Below, piece by piece: positions 1 through 29,938 of a stretch of DNA of 64,000 nucleotides. The translations under genes and the position numbers were made by a program. Every line of letters begins with the position of its first letter. Positions within the stretch are counted from its first letter, which is position 1. The stretch is from the NCBI GenBank assembly GCA_963971305.1, contig OZ020304.1, forward strand, positions 79,670,355-79,734,354, in the 5' to 3' direction. The DNA is from Arcuatula senhousia (taxonomy: Eukaryota > Mollusca > Bivalvia > Mytilida > Mytilidae). Under the pieces are notes generated by a model. That model saw only the letters and a list, made by a program, of their open reading frames with translations, was not told the origin of the DNA and ran no database searches.

Positions 1-2
1 TG

Positions 3-350
3 GGTGATGTAACAGGACTATTGGTTGGACTATTTACAGGGCTATTATTCCTAAGGTTAATGTTTATACATGTAGATCTATTGAATAAACGAGGAGGTGA
101 TTCTCGAGATTGTTCCTTCACTGAAACAAAAGAAAACATATTGACATCCCAGTCAAGACAAGCAATTCACAAGACACTGACAAAGTGGGAATCATTATCA
201 ACCTTTAACAAAATCAAAATTTTGAAGGATTTGCATAAAATATGTGAATTCTTATATGGTGAAACATCAGTGTGTAAACATGGTAAACTAAAACATGGTA
301 AAATTCCATATCATTTCCTAATAAGTTTTGAAGTTTCAATTGACACCTAA
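3..350 (+). CDS. Unidentified open frame running in from the left edge (possible terminal exon)
   Basis: The frame is open from the window edge to a TAA just after position 347, about 115 codons. It begins with a hydrophobic stretch (GLLVGLFTGLLFLRLMFI) that could be a membrane segment, followed by a polar region with KTLTKWESLS and HKICEFLYGETSVCKHGKL. A possible acceptor (tatttacag) lies at 31-39, so it could be the last exon of a gene converging on PP4R3. I do not recognise the family. It has no ATG in frame near its start and could also be part of a decayed transposon or chance. Confidence 0.25.
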   Translation, partial: GDVTGLLVGLFTGLLFLRLMFIHVDLLNKRGGDSRDCSFTETKENILTSQSRQAIHKTLTKWESLSTFNKIKILKDLHKICEFLYGETSVCKHGKLKHGKIPYHFLISFEVSIDT

Positions 351-756
351 AATTGAGGACCTACAGAAAGACAAAGTAAAAGGTATAGGGCTACCCTACC
401 TTAATGCAGGGCCCTGATCAAAATACTCATAATCTCTTAATACTTAATAAAATAAACAGCAGCTTGCAAGAAGATAGTCTTTCCCCATAATATTCATCAA
501 AAAGAAAAAGAAAAGTTTTCTTAGACCACTCTCATGATGCCTTTTCCCAGTTAACTCTTGCTTTCTCATGAATATGTCACTATTTTTGTGTGTGTTTATA
601 CTGTGGAAAATACAATAAATCATAAACTTTTATCATGTTTATCCTGGTACTTCAATATTATCACATTTTCAATGTCAACAATCAATAATCATAAAATCCA
701 TTACACGCCCAAAGTATCTCACATCATATATTGGACACAGTTACCTTTTTTGCTAC
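351..756. other. Non-coding stretch downstream of PP4R3 exon 14
   Basis: PP4R3 exon 14 ends at 757 with a clear minus-strand donor, so 351-756 belongs to the following intron. The C-terminal exon(s) of PP4R3 must lie left of position 1. I see no acidic or basic tail-like coding sequence here on the minus strand. Confidence 0.5.
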
Positions 757-20036
<19,280 letters not shown>

Positions 20037-20488
20037 GATCTTTTGATTTTGAAGAGATGGTAAAAGGTGATGATTCAAACAAAGTTATTCTGATACTTGT
20101 GGTCCCAAATCAGCACCACATGAAGACAATACTCCAAATAATTCGACCGCGCACCGACTCTACCTGAAATTGTGAAAAAGATTCGGTAAGGTTACTCAGA
20201 ATCGGAACTAATTGGATATCAATATAAACGTAACAAATAAACAAAATATGACACAGGTGTGAAATTTGAGGGGAATAATTTGATAACTGGCAATGAAATT
20301 ACACTTGATCAACATAATGCCGATTGTTCCAATTGTCAGCCATCTTGAATGTGTTTAAAGTTAAAATGGGGTTTCCTAATTTCAGCACACAGTGTTTACC
20401 AATTTCCGTGAATTATCTCTGGACCCGAAACGTAAATCCCACGAAATTCTTCTGCACCGCATTTATACTAGTAACTGTGCTACAGGAC
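20037..20488 (-). promoter_or_regulatory. PP4R3 5' UTR and presumed promoter region
   Basis: This lies directly upstream of the PP4R3 ATG on the minus strand and is less AT-rich than the surroundings, with ccgcgcaccgac at about 20147. No TATA box or initiator can be assigned with confidence. It is placed here only by position. Confidence 0.35.
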
Positions 20489-21050
20489 CGGGGGGGGGGG
20501 TTCTCTCTATGTACCAGTATACGGGATGTGCATTTTTATGGGTCCATTTTTCACAATTTTTTACATAGATTTGGGTATCTTTTTTTTGCAGTTGTTGAGA
20601 TGTCATTTTTAAGTAAGAAAGAGACTTGTAATTTATTCTCTACATCTACATGGTACGTTGATCTGTCATTATCTTGAAAATTACTCAACGCTTCCGGTGC
20701 ATAAAGAAAATTTAGAAGAATGTCAAAAATTATTTTCAAATCAAAGAAGAATTAACAAATATAAAAAAATAAAAATATAATAATGAAAAAAAAAAAAAAA
20801 TCTATAAAATCAGTTATACTGTGCTTTTTCCAATAAAGAATTGAATTAAAAAAAAAAATAAGGCTCTAATAAATGAAAAAAAACCCTTAATTGACTTTTA
20901 TTTCGTTACATAGAAATGGGTATTTTTTTGCTAATCACATAGATTTGGGTATATTTTTAACGATTTTCTGACATAGATTCGGGTACCAATTCAGTTCAAT
21001 CTACAAAATTCACATCCCGTCATAAAACACCAGAGTAAACCCCCCGGGCA
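20489..21050. mobile_element. MITE-like element with G-rich imperfect TIRs
   Basis: The left end ccggggggggggttctctct leads to a gggatgtgcattttt block. The right end, read inverted, is cccggggggtttactctggt and then gggatgtgaattttg. Inside, tacatagatttgggtat recurs three or four times. The ORFs over it are not genes. Confidence 0.5.
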
Positions 21051-21174
21051 AAAGGATAACCTAAATGTATTCTGGTGTTCCTATAAAGGAATGAAATAAG
21101 AAGAAAAGAAGAATAACACCGTGGGCCATGTTTAATGAAAGTTTCTTTCATAAGGGCCCTTTATTCGGTCTTTA

Positions 21175-21363
21175 GGCTGTGAGATATGGGGATTTTTCAA
21201 CCCTTATACTGTAAATGGTTCTCCTTCACTTGACAAAATTTATGGTAACACTATTACCTGTGAAAAATTGCACATAAAATTTTGTAAATTTATACTTGGG
21301 GTACACAAAAAACCCCGACAAATTTTGCTGTTAATTCAGAACTGGGTAGATTTCCACTTCATT
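21175..21363 (+). pseudogene. Fragment of a non-LTR retrotransposon RT C-terminal region
   Basis: The frame reads GCEIWGFFNPYT..., then KLHIKFCKFILGVHKKPRQ. This matches the YGCEIWG ... KxHxxFCKxILGV signature found downstream of the catalytic core in many invertebrate LINE ORF2 proteins. It is open for 63 codons before a TAA and has no RT core beside it, so it is a 5'-truncated remnant. Confidence 0.6.
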
Positions 21364-21366
21364 TAA

Positions 21367-22079
21367 AAAAAAAATAAAAGTGTTCCACCGTCCTTTGGTG
21401 TCCATAGCTGAGAGATGAATATCTATATCCTTAACATACTGTACATGTATTCTTATTCTTATTCATATAGTCAACCATGCTTGTTCCACACAACCACACA
21501 CATGCAATATATCAATTAGTTATATATAAACATTTGCTAGTATTGTTAAGCTATGTCTGTTATGTACTGTTTTAAATCATAAATGTTAATTGTCATTGCC
21601 TGCAAATGTCCTTGATTGGCTGAAATAAAATACTGTCTAATGTCTATAATGTCTAAACATGAACATGTATATGATCTAGTCTTATAAAATAGAATAATAG
21701 ATTCTATATTTAAGGTATATTCAAATAATTTACAAATAAAGGTACTAACATAATGATTACGAACTTGGAGGATCAATCTTAAATGTCCATGAAAAAAGAC
21801 AAAACAAGGAAGGAATACCGGAGAAATTGAAGATAGCTATGTTCCCGGCTTGGTTCAGGCATTTCAAATAAAGTTTTATTTAGACTCGGCATATAAATAC
21901 ATAATAAGGAAAATGGGAAATGTAAGGCTAAACCAGGTTTTATGGCGCGGCAAACCTCCATCTTTTGTCCCGGTAGTAACACAAAACACAACACGGCTGT
22001 GAAGACATAAAAGGAATATTGAGATGATAATCTCAGTACAACAAGCCACAGCCAAGCACCACTAACCATTTCGTCTAAC
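21367..22079. other. Intergenic, nothing firmly recognised
   Basis: A minus-strand ORF of about 106 codons (22099-21779) continues from the Penelope-like fragment, but its sequence beyond MDKIKVMLDEM shows no recognised domain. Confidence 0.3.
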
Positions 22080-22084
22080 ATGAC

Positions 22085-22610
22085 TTTGATTTTGTCCACC
22101 AGTGGCAGATAATTGAAGGAAAAAGTTTTTTCGGGATCGTACGAGACGTTTTTTGTTATAACCTTTTTAGAAATTAAAGTCGTCTCATTTACTCGTAAAT
22201 TTTTTTAATGACATGACTCTCCTTGTAAAATTCGAGCTGAAATCCAAGAGTGGATTCGGAAGTTTCTTTAATTTCTAGTTCTGTGGATATATTTAAGGAG
22301 CCCATCTACCAAACGAAGCGTTGATTGTTGACAGAGAGGACGTCATCAATATATCTTAAAGTGAGATTAAAGGACCTAGCCTCTTTCGTCTTCTTGTTCT
22401 TTACGAGTTCCTGAATAAATTCAGTCTCGTAAGAGTATAAAAACAAGTCCTTGAGGAGAGGAGCACAATTTGTGCCCATTGGAATACCAATTCGTTGTTA
22501 AAAATATCCCTCCAAATGTGACAAATGGTGTTGTCAATAAGGAAATCAAGCATACTGCAAACTTGTTCCAAAGTGTAATAAATCTTATCGTTCTAACATG
22601 TTTTTGAAAA
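22085..22610 (-). pseudogene. Decayed Penelope-like element reverse transcriptase fragment
   Basis: Read on the minus strand across several frames, it contains MLDFLIDNTI, then a GIPMGTNCAPLL-type block (22494-22450), DLFLYSYETEFIQELVKNKK (about 22455-22395) and RYIDDVLSVNN (about 22365-22330), then ELEIKETSESTLGF. GxPMGTxxAPLxAxLFLYxYE and YIDD are the RT signatures of Penelope-like elements. Frameshifts and a stop break it; no GIY-YIG endonuclease domain is visible. It is an inactive remnant. Confidence 0.75.
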
Positions 22611-22644
22611 AAGTACAATTATAACATAAAACACGTAATTATAT

Positions 22645-22985
22645 GGCAGTGGCTCCGAATACACACGTGTACCTGTAGCCGGTAGGCTCCGAATGCACGC
22701 GTGTACCTGTAGACTGTAGGCTCCGAATACACGCGTGTACCGTTAGCACTCAAATAGCCCGTCGCACGCCACAGAGTCGTTCATAAATTTGTTGATCCCC
22801 ATTTTACACTTGTAACATGACCATATATAATTCTGTATAAGATCTTATCTTAATTTCAGAAACTGGTTGTATTTTGATTTACAGTGCCAACATATACATA
22901 TTTATATTTGATCAAAATTCCGTAAACCTATAGCCAAAACCCGTGTTTCAGCTAACGGTACACGCGTGTATTCGGAGCCACTGCC
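22645..22985. mobile_element. MITE with GGCAGTGGCTCCGAATACAC termini
   Basis: GGCAGTGGCTCCGAATACAC at 22645 is inverted by GTGTATTCGGAGCCACTGCC ending at 22985. The left terminus is followed by two further tandem copies of ggctccgaat.cacgcgtgta, so the left end carries three and the right end one. It is 341 bp and non-coding, with repeated CACGCGTG palindromes. Confidence 0.7.
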
Positions 22986-23639
22986 TTTATGGCAGAACTA
23001 AAAATAAATCAGTATAACAAAACCTATGCAAAAAATAGCATATAAAGGCACAAAACGGTCATAAAAGGACACGCTCACTTCCATCATGCACTTTACATCT
23101 CAGAATCTAGGAAGTTTGCTTCATATTTAGATCTACATCTATAGAAATTGACTCGCAAAGAAAACTTTCAACAAAGCTCTATGGCAAACGTGTTGAATTC
23201 AACTTTCCCTTCTTGTGTAGCAACATTTCGTCCGCTCCACTTCTATACTTTACGGATAGGGTGGTGCCGCTGAGATTTTGAAACCCCACCCTTTTCATAT
23301 ATTTTGAATTTGAAAATAAGATACCTTATTATATTTTTTTACTGAAAAAAAACACCCTTTTCGCATAATATTGAGGCTGAGATCTGAAGATAAAAATCAT
23401 TTATTTATTTACAGCTAGTCAAAGATGTTTTTAGTCAATGAACATACACAATTTTACACAATTATGAATAGATCTGCACTAGAAAAGAATTAAGAATTGC
23501 CTGGTCGGGCTTGTCATGTTATTAGCAGGTCAATATCGACCTTATCATATATTTTATAATTGTTTTCTCGACCTTATCACATATATTCTCAACTCCAAAA
23601 ATGCTACCTATTCCAGCGGCACGTACCTTTTATATAGGA
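22986..23639. other. Intergenic, nothing recognised
   Basis: AT-rich DNA without a recognisable coding or repeat signal. Confidence 0.35.
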
Positions 23640-24504
23640 AGTGGCAGTGGCGTAACTGGCTTTAAACAAAATGGAAGCAAAGATGTATTTGCCAGTGTTA
23701 AGTGCGAAGCGAGGCGCGAAATTTTTTAGGTGATTTTTGACGCGGATTTTGTGCTAAAAAACAATATTTTTTTTTAGAGTTTTTGGGGGGCATACGCCCA
23801 GTACGAACCTGACCTCCCCAGGAAGCTCATGGAAGCCCTTTGGGAAAAGGGCACGTCAAAATCGTTCTTTTTATCGAATAGTTAATGTTTTTAAGTCGTG
23901 AAAAAACGCCTTCATAGACATTCAAATTGTGTAAAAAAAACTATCACATTCACCCCTTTTTTGGCAAAAGACTGGCCAGACAGCCAACAGATGTCAAGTG
24001 TCCGTATATTGTCTTTATCCCACTTGTCACCAGCTCATCATTTAATGTTCATTTTATCACTTCTTTCGCGTTCCTTTCCCTGATCACATAGCAGAAACCG
24101 GAAAGACCGATTTTATATCTTTTCTAAAGAAATTTTATTTTCTTGTTCTCATCAGCAACACAGTCAGAAGCAACTTACCAATGTTATACATATAAACCTG
24201 TCGCTTAATATATCCATATAAATTTAATGTTCAAAACCAAACAGGGAAAGGTAATAAGCAATTTTAAGTTGTCCGCCCTAAATGGTAGGTTTTGTTGAAT
24301 GCGCATTCCTTTGGCAAGGTCGGTATAGTTGGAGTTTATGCTTAAACAATTGTTTAAACCCCAAGCAGTGGTGATAAGATAAACATGAAATATGATAAGC
24401 AGTAAGAAGTGCGATGCCGCGGAAGCAGTAAAGTACGATTACTTTTCAACATTCAATAACTGAGAACATTTTTTTGGCGAAATAGAAATGGAAGCATTTG
24501 CTTC

Positions 24505-25212
24505 GACTGCTTAGGGGACATCTGACAACTTTGACCCTATGAAAACATCTAAATGAGCTGAGCATTTAAGCTAGCAACAGCTTTTCTCTATCTGCAATAG
24601 TTTTCATTCTATAGGCCAAAAACACTATTTTTCGCCTTTAAGGGGCTGTAACCCTTATAAGGGGTCATCTGACAACTTCGACCCTATGGAGACTTTTGTA
24701 GAGCTTAATGAGCTGAACATTTAAGCAAGCAACAGCTTTTCTCTATCTGCAATAGTTTTCATACTATAGGGCAAAAACATGAAAAATTAATGCTATTTTT
24801 CACCTTTAAGGGGCCATAACCCATATAAGGGGTCATCTGACAACTTTGACCAAATGAAGACTTTTGTAGAGTTTTCGATCCTGAAGCAGTAACGTGGCAT
24901 CAAATTTCATCTATTTCGTATACTTTTTGAATTACAAGCCAAAAACAGTAGTCTGACCCCCCTGTTCTATTTTTAGCAAGGGCGGCCATGTTTTTTAACG
25001 AATCAAAAATCGAAACACAACTTTTATGCAGGACACCCTAAGGATCAATCATACCAAGTTTCATTAAATTCTGTTCCGTAGTTTCAGAGAAGATTTTTGA
25101 AAAATTGTTTACAGACGACGACAGACGACGACGACAGACGACAGACGACGACGAAGGACGCCAAGTGATGGCAATAGCTCACCTGGACCGAAGTTTAGGT
25201 GAGCTAAAAAGG
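24505..25212. repeat. Element related to both the CAGGTGAG family and the interior of 8740-9240
   Basis: It has gctgtaacccttataagggg, tctgacaacttcgaccctat, ctatttttagcaagggcggc and a GACGACGAC stretch, and ends aggtgagctaaaaagg as copies 1 and 2 do. The left end is not clear. Confidence 0.55.
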
Positions 25213-26154
25213 TCATATTGATAGAATTTTTCTTGAGAACATATTTTATGTAAATATTTTGACCGCTCTTGTATAAATTATGCACACTTTAAAGGTAAAC
25301 AAGGTAAGTGGCCTTGCTACGCCTGACACATGTTTCCTTTATTCATAACTTCGCAAAATATCTGTTTTCAATCGCGTTGTATGCAAAGTTCTCGCAGCGC
25401 TCTGTATTGTCGGATCGGGAAATATTGAGTATGGATATGACCCTTTTAAAGAATACATCCTTAAGTAAATTTCTTGTCTAAGGTGATTGCCGATTTTTAT
25501 TTAAATTTAGTATTTTTCGTGTTCAAATGTGTATAAACAAAGTACACTGTTGCACTGATAAACTTTAGCTTATGTACTATTCAACATGTGCTTGTGTACT
25601 ATTCAACTAGTGCACTCTCAAAAAAGTTGTACTTCACAACTATAACATGAAATATTTTACTTGCTTTGAAAGATAGATTTGTAGCATTACTTAATACCTT
25701 TATTTCATCTATTTTATTATATGTTTATTGAGGAAATTGATTAAAGTATACAATATATACATGTTTTATTTTGTTTGTTAGCCCATTTTCATGCATCGGC
25801 TACTTTATTTCAAAAAATGAACAAAACGTTCGACTTTTTTATTCTTACTTGACGGCCATTGATTTTAGTTAAAAACGAATGTCATTTCATAGGACAATGT
25901 AAAGTATAGTAGCAAAAGTGCCAATTAAATTCAAAGGAATGACTGCTTACAAGTCTTTTTTATGAAAAAAGCCAAAAAATGTGCAGACGGTTTTCTAGGT
26001 TGCACAAGTCAACTATGACGTATGTACTTCTCAATCGTTTTTACACAGCGCACCTTCCATACATTGGTCACGCTCAAATATTAATCCAATTTGATTTGAT
26101 TAATTATATTACTGATTGATATTATAATACAATAATAATAATATAATTGAGGAG
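25213..26154. other. Intergenic, nothing recognised
   Basis: AT-rich DNA within the possible 3.6-kb TIR element. Confidence 0.3.
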
Positions 26155-26376
26155 GTGAAAAACAATCTTTTCAAGAAGTTTATGAACTTAACAATGAGTT
26201 CGATCTTCGACATGTACACATCAGTAATGGAAATTCCAACTGACCTCCAAACCCTTATCAACACCGCCCTCAAAGACGGAATGGAATTGAAATGGGACTT
26301 TTCCGTGACCAACGGAAAAGTAGAAGTCAAGATGACTTGGACGCCGGCTGAGAAACCACCTAGTCCTATAACATAG
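26155..26376 (+). CDS. Small coding-like ORF, unidentified
   Basis: This 73-codon frame is richer in GC and in codon bias than its surroundings. The stretch TDLQTLINTALKDGMELKWD then FSVTNGKVEVKMTW looks protein-like: a helix, then two beta strands around NGK. It starts just after gaggaggtga; the nearest ATGs are at 26182 and 26194. It may be the C-terminal end of a transposon-encoded protein. I do not recognise a family. Confidence 0.3.
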   Translation: MKNNLFKKFMNLTMSSIFDMYTSVMEIPTDLQTLINTALKDGMELKWDFSVTNGKVEVKMTWTPAEKPPSPIT

Positions 26377-27115
26377 GACTTCGTATGGGGCACGAGGTTT
26401 TTCATTTGGATATTTTATATGTCTCAGCCGCAACCATCCCGACTCCTCTTTTCGACATAGATGATGTATACTAGGAAGAAGAACATCCGGCAACAATAGA
26501 CATACAAAACATAGTGATTTAATATAGTGCTTAGTTGCATTTTAAATGTATTCCTTATCTATAGAAATTTTAAGATGCATGCAATTTTAGTTGTATGTCA
26601 GCATTTTTTTTTTCAGTTGTATGTCTTATCCCGAGTATAATAATTTATACATGCATTTTAAAAGGTTTACATTTTTTGTTGAAATTTAAACAAGTTTCTG
26701 GGTTGTTTTTTTTTAATTATTGTTTTGTTCGCCATAATGATTTTAAAAGTGTATTACATGTTACCAATTTCATTCTCTCACTTTTTACTATCTCAAGATT
26801 TTTAATTCATTATGCTGTGATTTTCCAGATTTTTTTTCATGAATCTGGGATACACCATGAACATTTTAAGTCAAAAGGTTACTTTTTGCTTAACTTCACA
26901 ATACTTACGTATTTTTTGTCAAAAACAATTTCTATTCTGTTTGTTAAGGATATTGTTAATAGTTCGTAATCTGAATAAATTTTAATCATTCTTGAACTGG
27001 AATGATTTACAGATGTAACTTCACAATATATAATATGACAAATATAATACATATTCTTATTAATAATATTCATTTCATCGCCTAAATCTAAGGTAAATAC
27101 TAATAAAACTGTCAA
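26377..27115. other. Intergenic, nothing recognised
   Basis: Very AT-rich, with T-runs. The ORFs here are low-complexity. Confidence 0.35.
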
Positions 27116-27119
27116 AATA

Positions 27120-27187
27120 TGTGCTCGGGCGCTAATTTTTCCGCTCGGGCGCTAATTATCACCTCGGGCGCCCTCGGGCGCTGATTA
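27120..27187. repeat. Short GGGCGC direct repeats
   Basis: ctcgggcgctaatt-type units recur four times within 68 bp (27124-27187), GC-rich in an AT-rich surrounding. They lie just inside the right end of the possible 3.6-kb TIR element. Confidence 0.6.
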
Positions 27188-27223
27188 GTATGACCCCTTA
27201 CATTGTGTTACGCCACTGAGTGG

Positions 27224-27756
27224 TCCCCCCGAAAGCATATGTTACACTGAACTATGTCAGTAATTTTCCAAGTTACAAGAAAAGCATTGTGGCATAGACA
27301 GACAAAAAAAAAGAGTCAAAACTAATTGAGATTCCCTTGAAGCATTTAAATTCGACGATTACGCTAATTGTCAATGTTTCCTTCTTCAATCATTATGCAA
27401 CTGTTGTTGTTCTGAGTCAAATACAGGTCAATTAATTAGATAATCTTATTCTATGCTATATAAAAGAGTTGTTACCTGTCAAAACACGTTGGATAATTAA
27501 ATTTGAATAGATAATAAACACAAGCCGCGTTAATCAATCTAATGTGCATTTTTGACGTCCGATGTTATGATGTGAAAACAGCTGTTTAGAGGCGTTTAAT
27601 CTTGACAAGACTTTGGTGAGATCTAACCATATAAACACTCTTTTGTATCCCATCACAAAATTGTCGCAAAAGTTTCGAAAAGTATGACTTTAAAATGCAA
27701 CTGTTTGTTTACCTGATATACCTGTGAATACGAACTCACTGTTTAAATAACACAGT
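27224..27756. other. Flank and possible 5' UTR of the non-LTR element
   Basis: No conserved 5' end can be fixed for the retrotransposon. The region upstream of the ORF1 ATG at 27757 is non-coding. Its 5' boundary probably falls somewhere within this stretch. Confidence 0.3.
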
Positions 27757-28362
27757 ATGACAGATCTAACGGAACTTCAACCAAGTGACTTATTAGTTCA
27801 CCCTAGCGTTATAAACTCTCAGTATGATCCATTTATTGCTGCATTGTCATCCCAATATTCCACTCCTAGCATAAACTGTGATAAAAGTGAAGTTATTATA
27901 CGTTACCTTGAGACCGAACTTGCAGCGCTACCTAAAGATTCGTTCATATCAAAACTTCAAGAAAAATGCAACGAACTTGCCTTAGACCTAGAGGACGTTA
28001 GGTACTCACTTCTTGATATAGCAAAGCGGCATCAAGACTTTCCTTATAAAAACGCTACCCTGAAAAAGCGTCTTTGTCCAAGAAAACCAAGCGGTGAAAC
28101 AATAGACAATAAACTTGGAAATGATTGTTTTGTCCTTTTCTTAGCAACTCTTGGAGAATTTACGGATGATCTTAAACAAACTTTGAACGTTAGATCTCAA
28201 ACGCCGTCTTCTTATCGCAGAACAAACGATACCGAATCCGAGACGTTTCACACTAGTAGTTTATCGATAAAAGAAACACTTATTCGATTAGAACGCGATC
28301 TAAACTCCTTAAAGGGAGACTTTACACAAGAATCTGAATACTTAAATAGAACTGTTTTAGAG
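27757..28362 (+). pseudogene. LINE ORF1, 5' part (interrupted by MITE)
   Basis: The ATG at 27757 opens MTDLTELQPSDLLVHPSVIN. About 200 codons of mainly helical, charged sequence follow, with no zinc knuckle. The native frame is cut at 28362 by the MITE; the listed stop at 28372 lies inside the inserted DNA. It continues after 28829. ORF1 proteins of this kind bind the element RNA as chaperones. Confidence 0.65.
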
Positions 28363-28820
28363 CATCTTCGCTAGCCAAGGGTTACGATCCGCTACCTCTC
28401 ATCTTCACCCTTGGCAGATCTAGAAGGTTTTTGTAATCTTAACATTTTAATTATCTCCCTTGAAGCAATATCTATTAGAAGTTTAAAAAATTATTTTCTT
28501 CCAGATAGTTGCAAAAATAGGAGATATTTTGTTCAATTAATGTCAAACACTTATCTAAAGATAAAATAAACGTAATTTTGGTAAGATTTGATCATAACTG
28601 CTAATATTTTTTGCAAAAATAATAATTATTTATCACCTTTGTAAACCCACATGTTTGTAAACAGATTAATTAAAAATGGAAATGGAGCAATTTGATTGGA
28701 TGCAGCCAACTTTCACTGCATCCAATCAGATCAGAGAATGTATGACCACAAAAATCCTTCTATATCTGCCAAGGGTGAAGATGAGAGGTAGCGGATCGTA
28801 ACCCTTGGCTAGCGAAGATG
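28363..28820. mobile_element. 458-bp MITE inserted in LINE ORF1, 9-bp target duplication
   Basis: The terminal inverted repeats start CATCTTCGCTAGCCAAGGG and extend with near identity for about 70 bp on each side. GTTTTAGAG stands on both flanks (28354-28362 and 28821-28829), a 9-bp target duplication. A 9-bp duplication with long TIRs suggests a Mutator-like (MULE) non-autonomous element. Interior non-coding. Confidence 0.88.
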
Positions 28821-29938
28821 GTTTTAGAGCTGAGTCGTGAAAACAAACAATTGATTAGTACAAGTGCAAAGCAAGATGAAAGGTACAAAAACTTACAAAA
28901 TCAAATCTCGGCACTCCGTGATAACAATAAAGAACTTATGAATGAGGTAGAGGCTTTAAAAAACTTTAAGAAAAGTGCTGATGAACTGTTTGAAAATAAT
29001 AGATCTGATAAACTTAAATTTCGAACGCAATCAAAGAGCTAAAATCGAAGCTGGAATACTTTGTCTCAATAAACGATAATGTGGCAAAAGACATTCGCAA
29101 ACTCCAAAATGAGTCAAAATCCTTAATTTCTTCTGTGAGCGAATTAAAGAAGACGATGGCACTTGAAACTGTAAGGATAAACCAAATAAACGATACTCGT
29201 TTACAAGGCGTAGTTAGTCTTAAAACCAAAACAAACATTATAAATGACAAGATTAAAGAGTTTGATGATGACTTAGATGTAGTAAAATCACAAACAAGTG
29301 GGTTTTCCAAATCTATAAGTGACTTGCGTGCCCGCATCTCAAATGCAGAAAAGGAGCTTAAAGCACTCGACAAATCAAAAACAACGTACGCCTCTGTGGT
29401 CAAACATATTAGTTCAGACTGTGCGACACAAACTTTAGTTTTAAGTCCAAATACTAGTGTTCAAACCACCCCTCGCAACAAGTCAAATGCAAATGAGTCA
29501 GAGAAAAGTAACATTGATACTGAAAATACACAAGAAAAATCTGCACCAACCTTGAACGATAACATACAAACTGTTTCTTCCAGTATACCTGTACACTGCC
29601 CTTCTTCTGTATGCAACACAAACAAGGTGGATTCGTTTAGCGGATACGTTGTTAAGGAAAGACGGTCTGTTCGTCGTTACTACGTAGGTGGTATAAATAA
29701 GTGGAACTCGTGTGAATCGTCTATGCGGAGTTACTTAGAGCAAAGGGGTGTCACGATAACACATTTAAGGTACTTTGATAAACCAAATAAACGAACCGCT
29801 TCTGCTCAACTCAATATAGATGTTCAATGTGATCACCTACTTCATCAATCAGACTTCTGGCCAAAAGGTATCTTCATCAAAGAGTGGCTTCCGTGGTCCG
29901 TGTTTCTTTCTTCAAAGACTGACGATAACCGACGATGA
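28821..29938 (+). pseudogene. LINE ORF1, 3' part (coiled coil and C-terminal domain, frameshifted)
   Basis: Coiled-coil heptads run from LSRENKQLISTSAKQDERYK through NAEKELKALDKSKTTYASVV. A one-base shift near 29020 moves the frame: the first frame ends at 29042, and the next is open from before 29081. The C-terminal part VKERRSVRRYYVGGINKWN to FWPKGIFIKEWLPWSVFL resembles the folded C-terminal domain of many invertebrate LINE ORF1 proteins. Confidence 0.65.

Larger units (their letters stand above)
23645..27218. mobile_element. Possible 3.6-kb TIR element bounded by CAGTGGCGTAAC
   Basis: CAGTGGCGTAAC (23645-23656) is the exact reverse complement of GTTACGCCACTG (27207-27218). AGTGG lies immediately outside on both sides (23640-23644, 27219-27223), compatible with a 5-bp target duplication. 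Inside are a nested copy of the CAGGTGAG repeat (24505-25212), a small coding-like ORF (26155-26376) and GGGCGC subrepeats next to the right end. No transposase is recognised; the pairing of ends could be coincidental. Confidence 0.4.
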
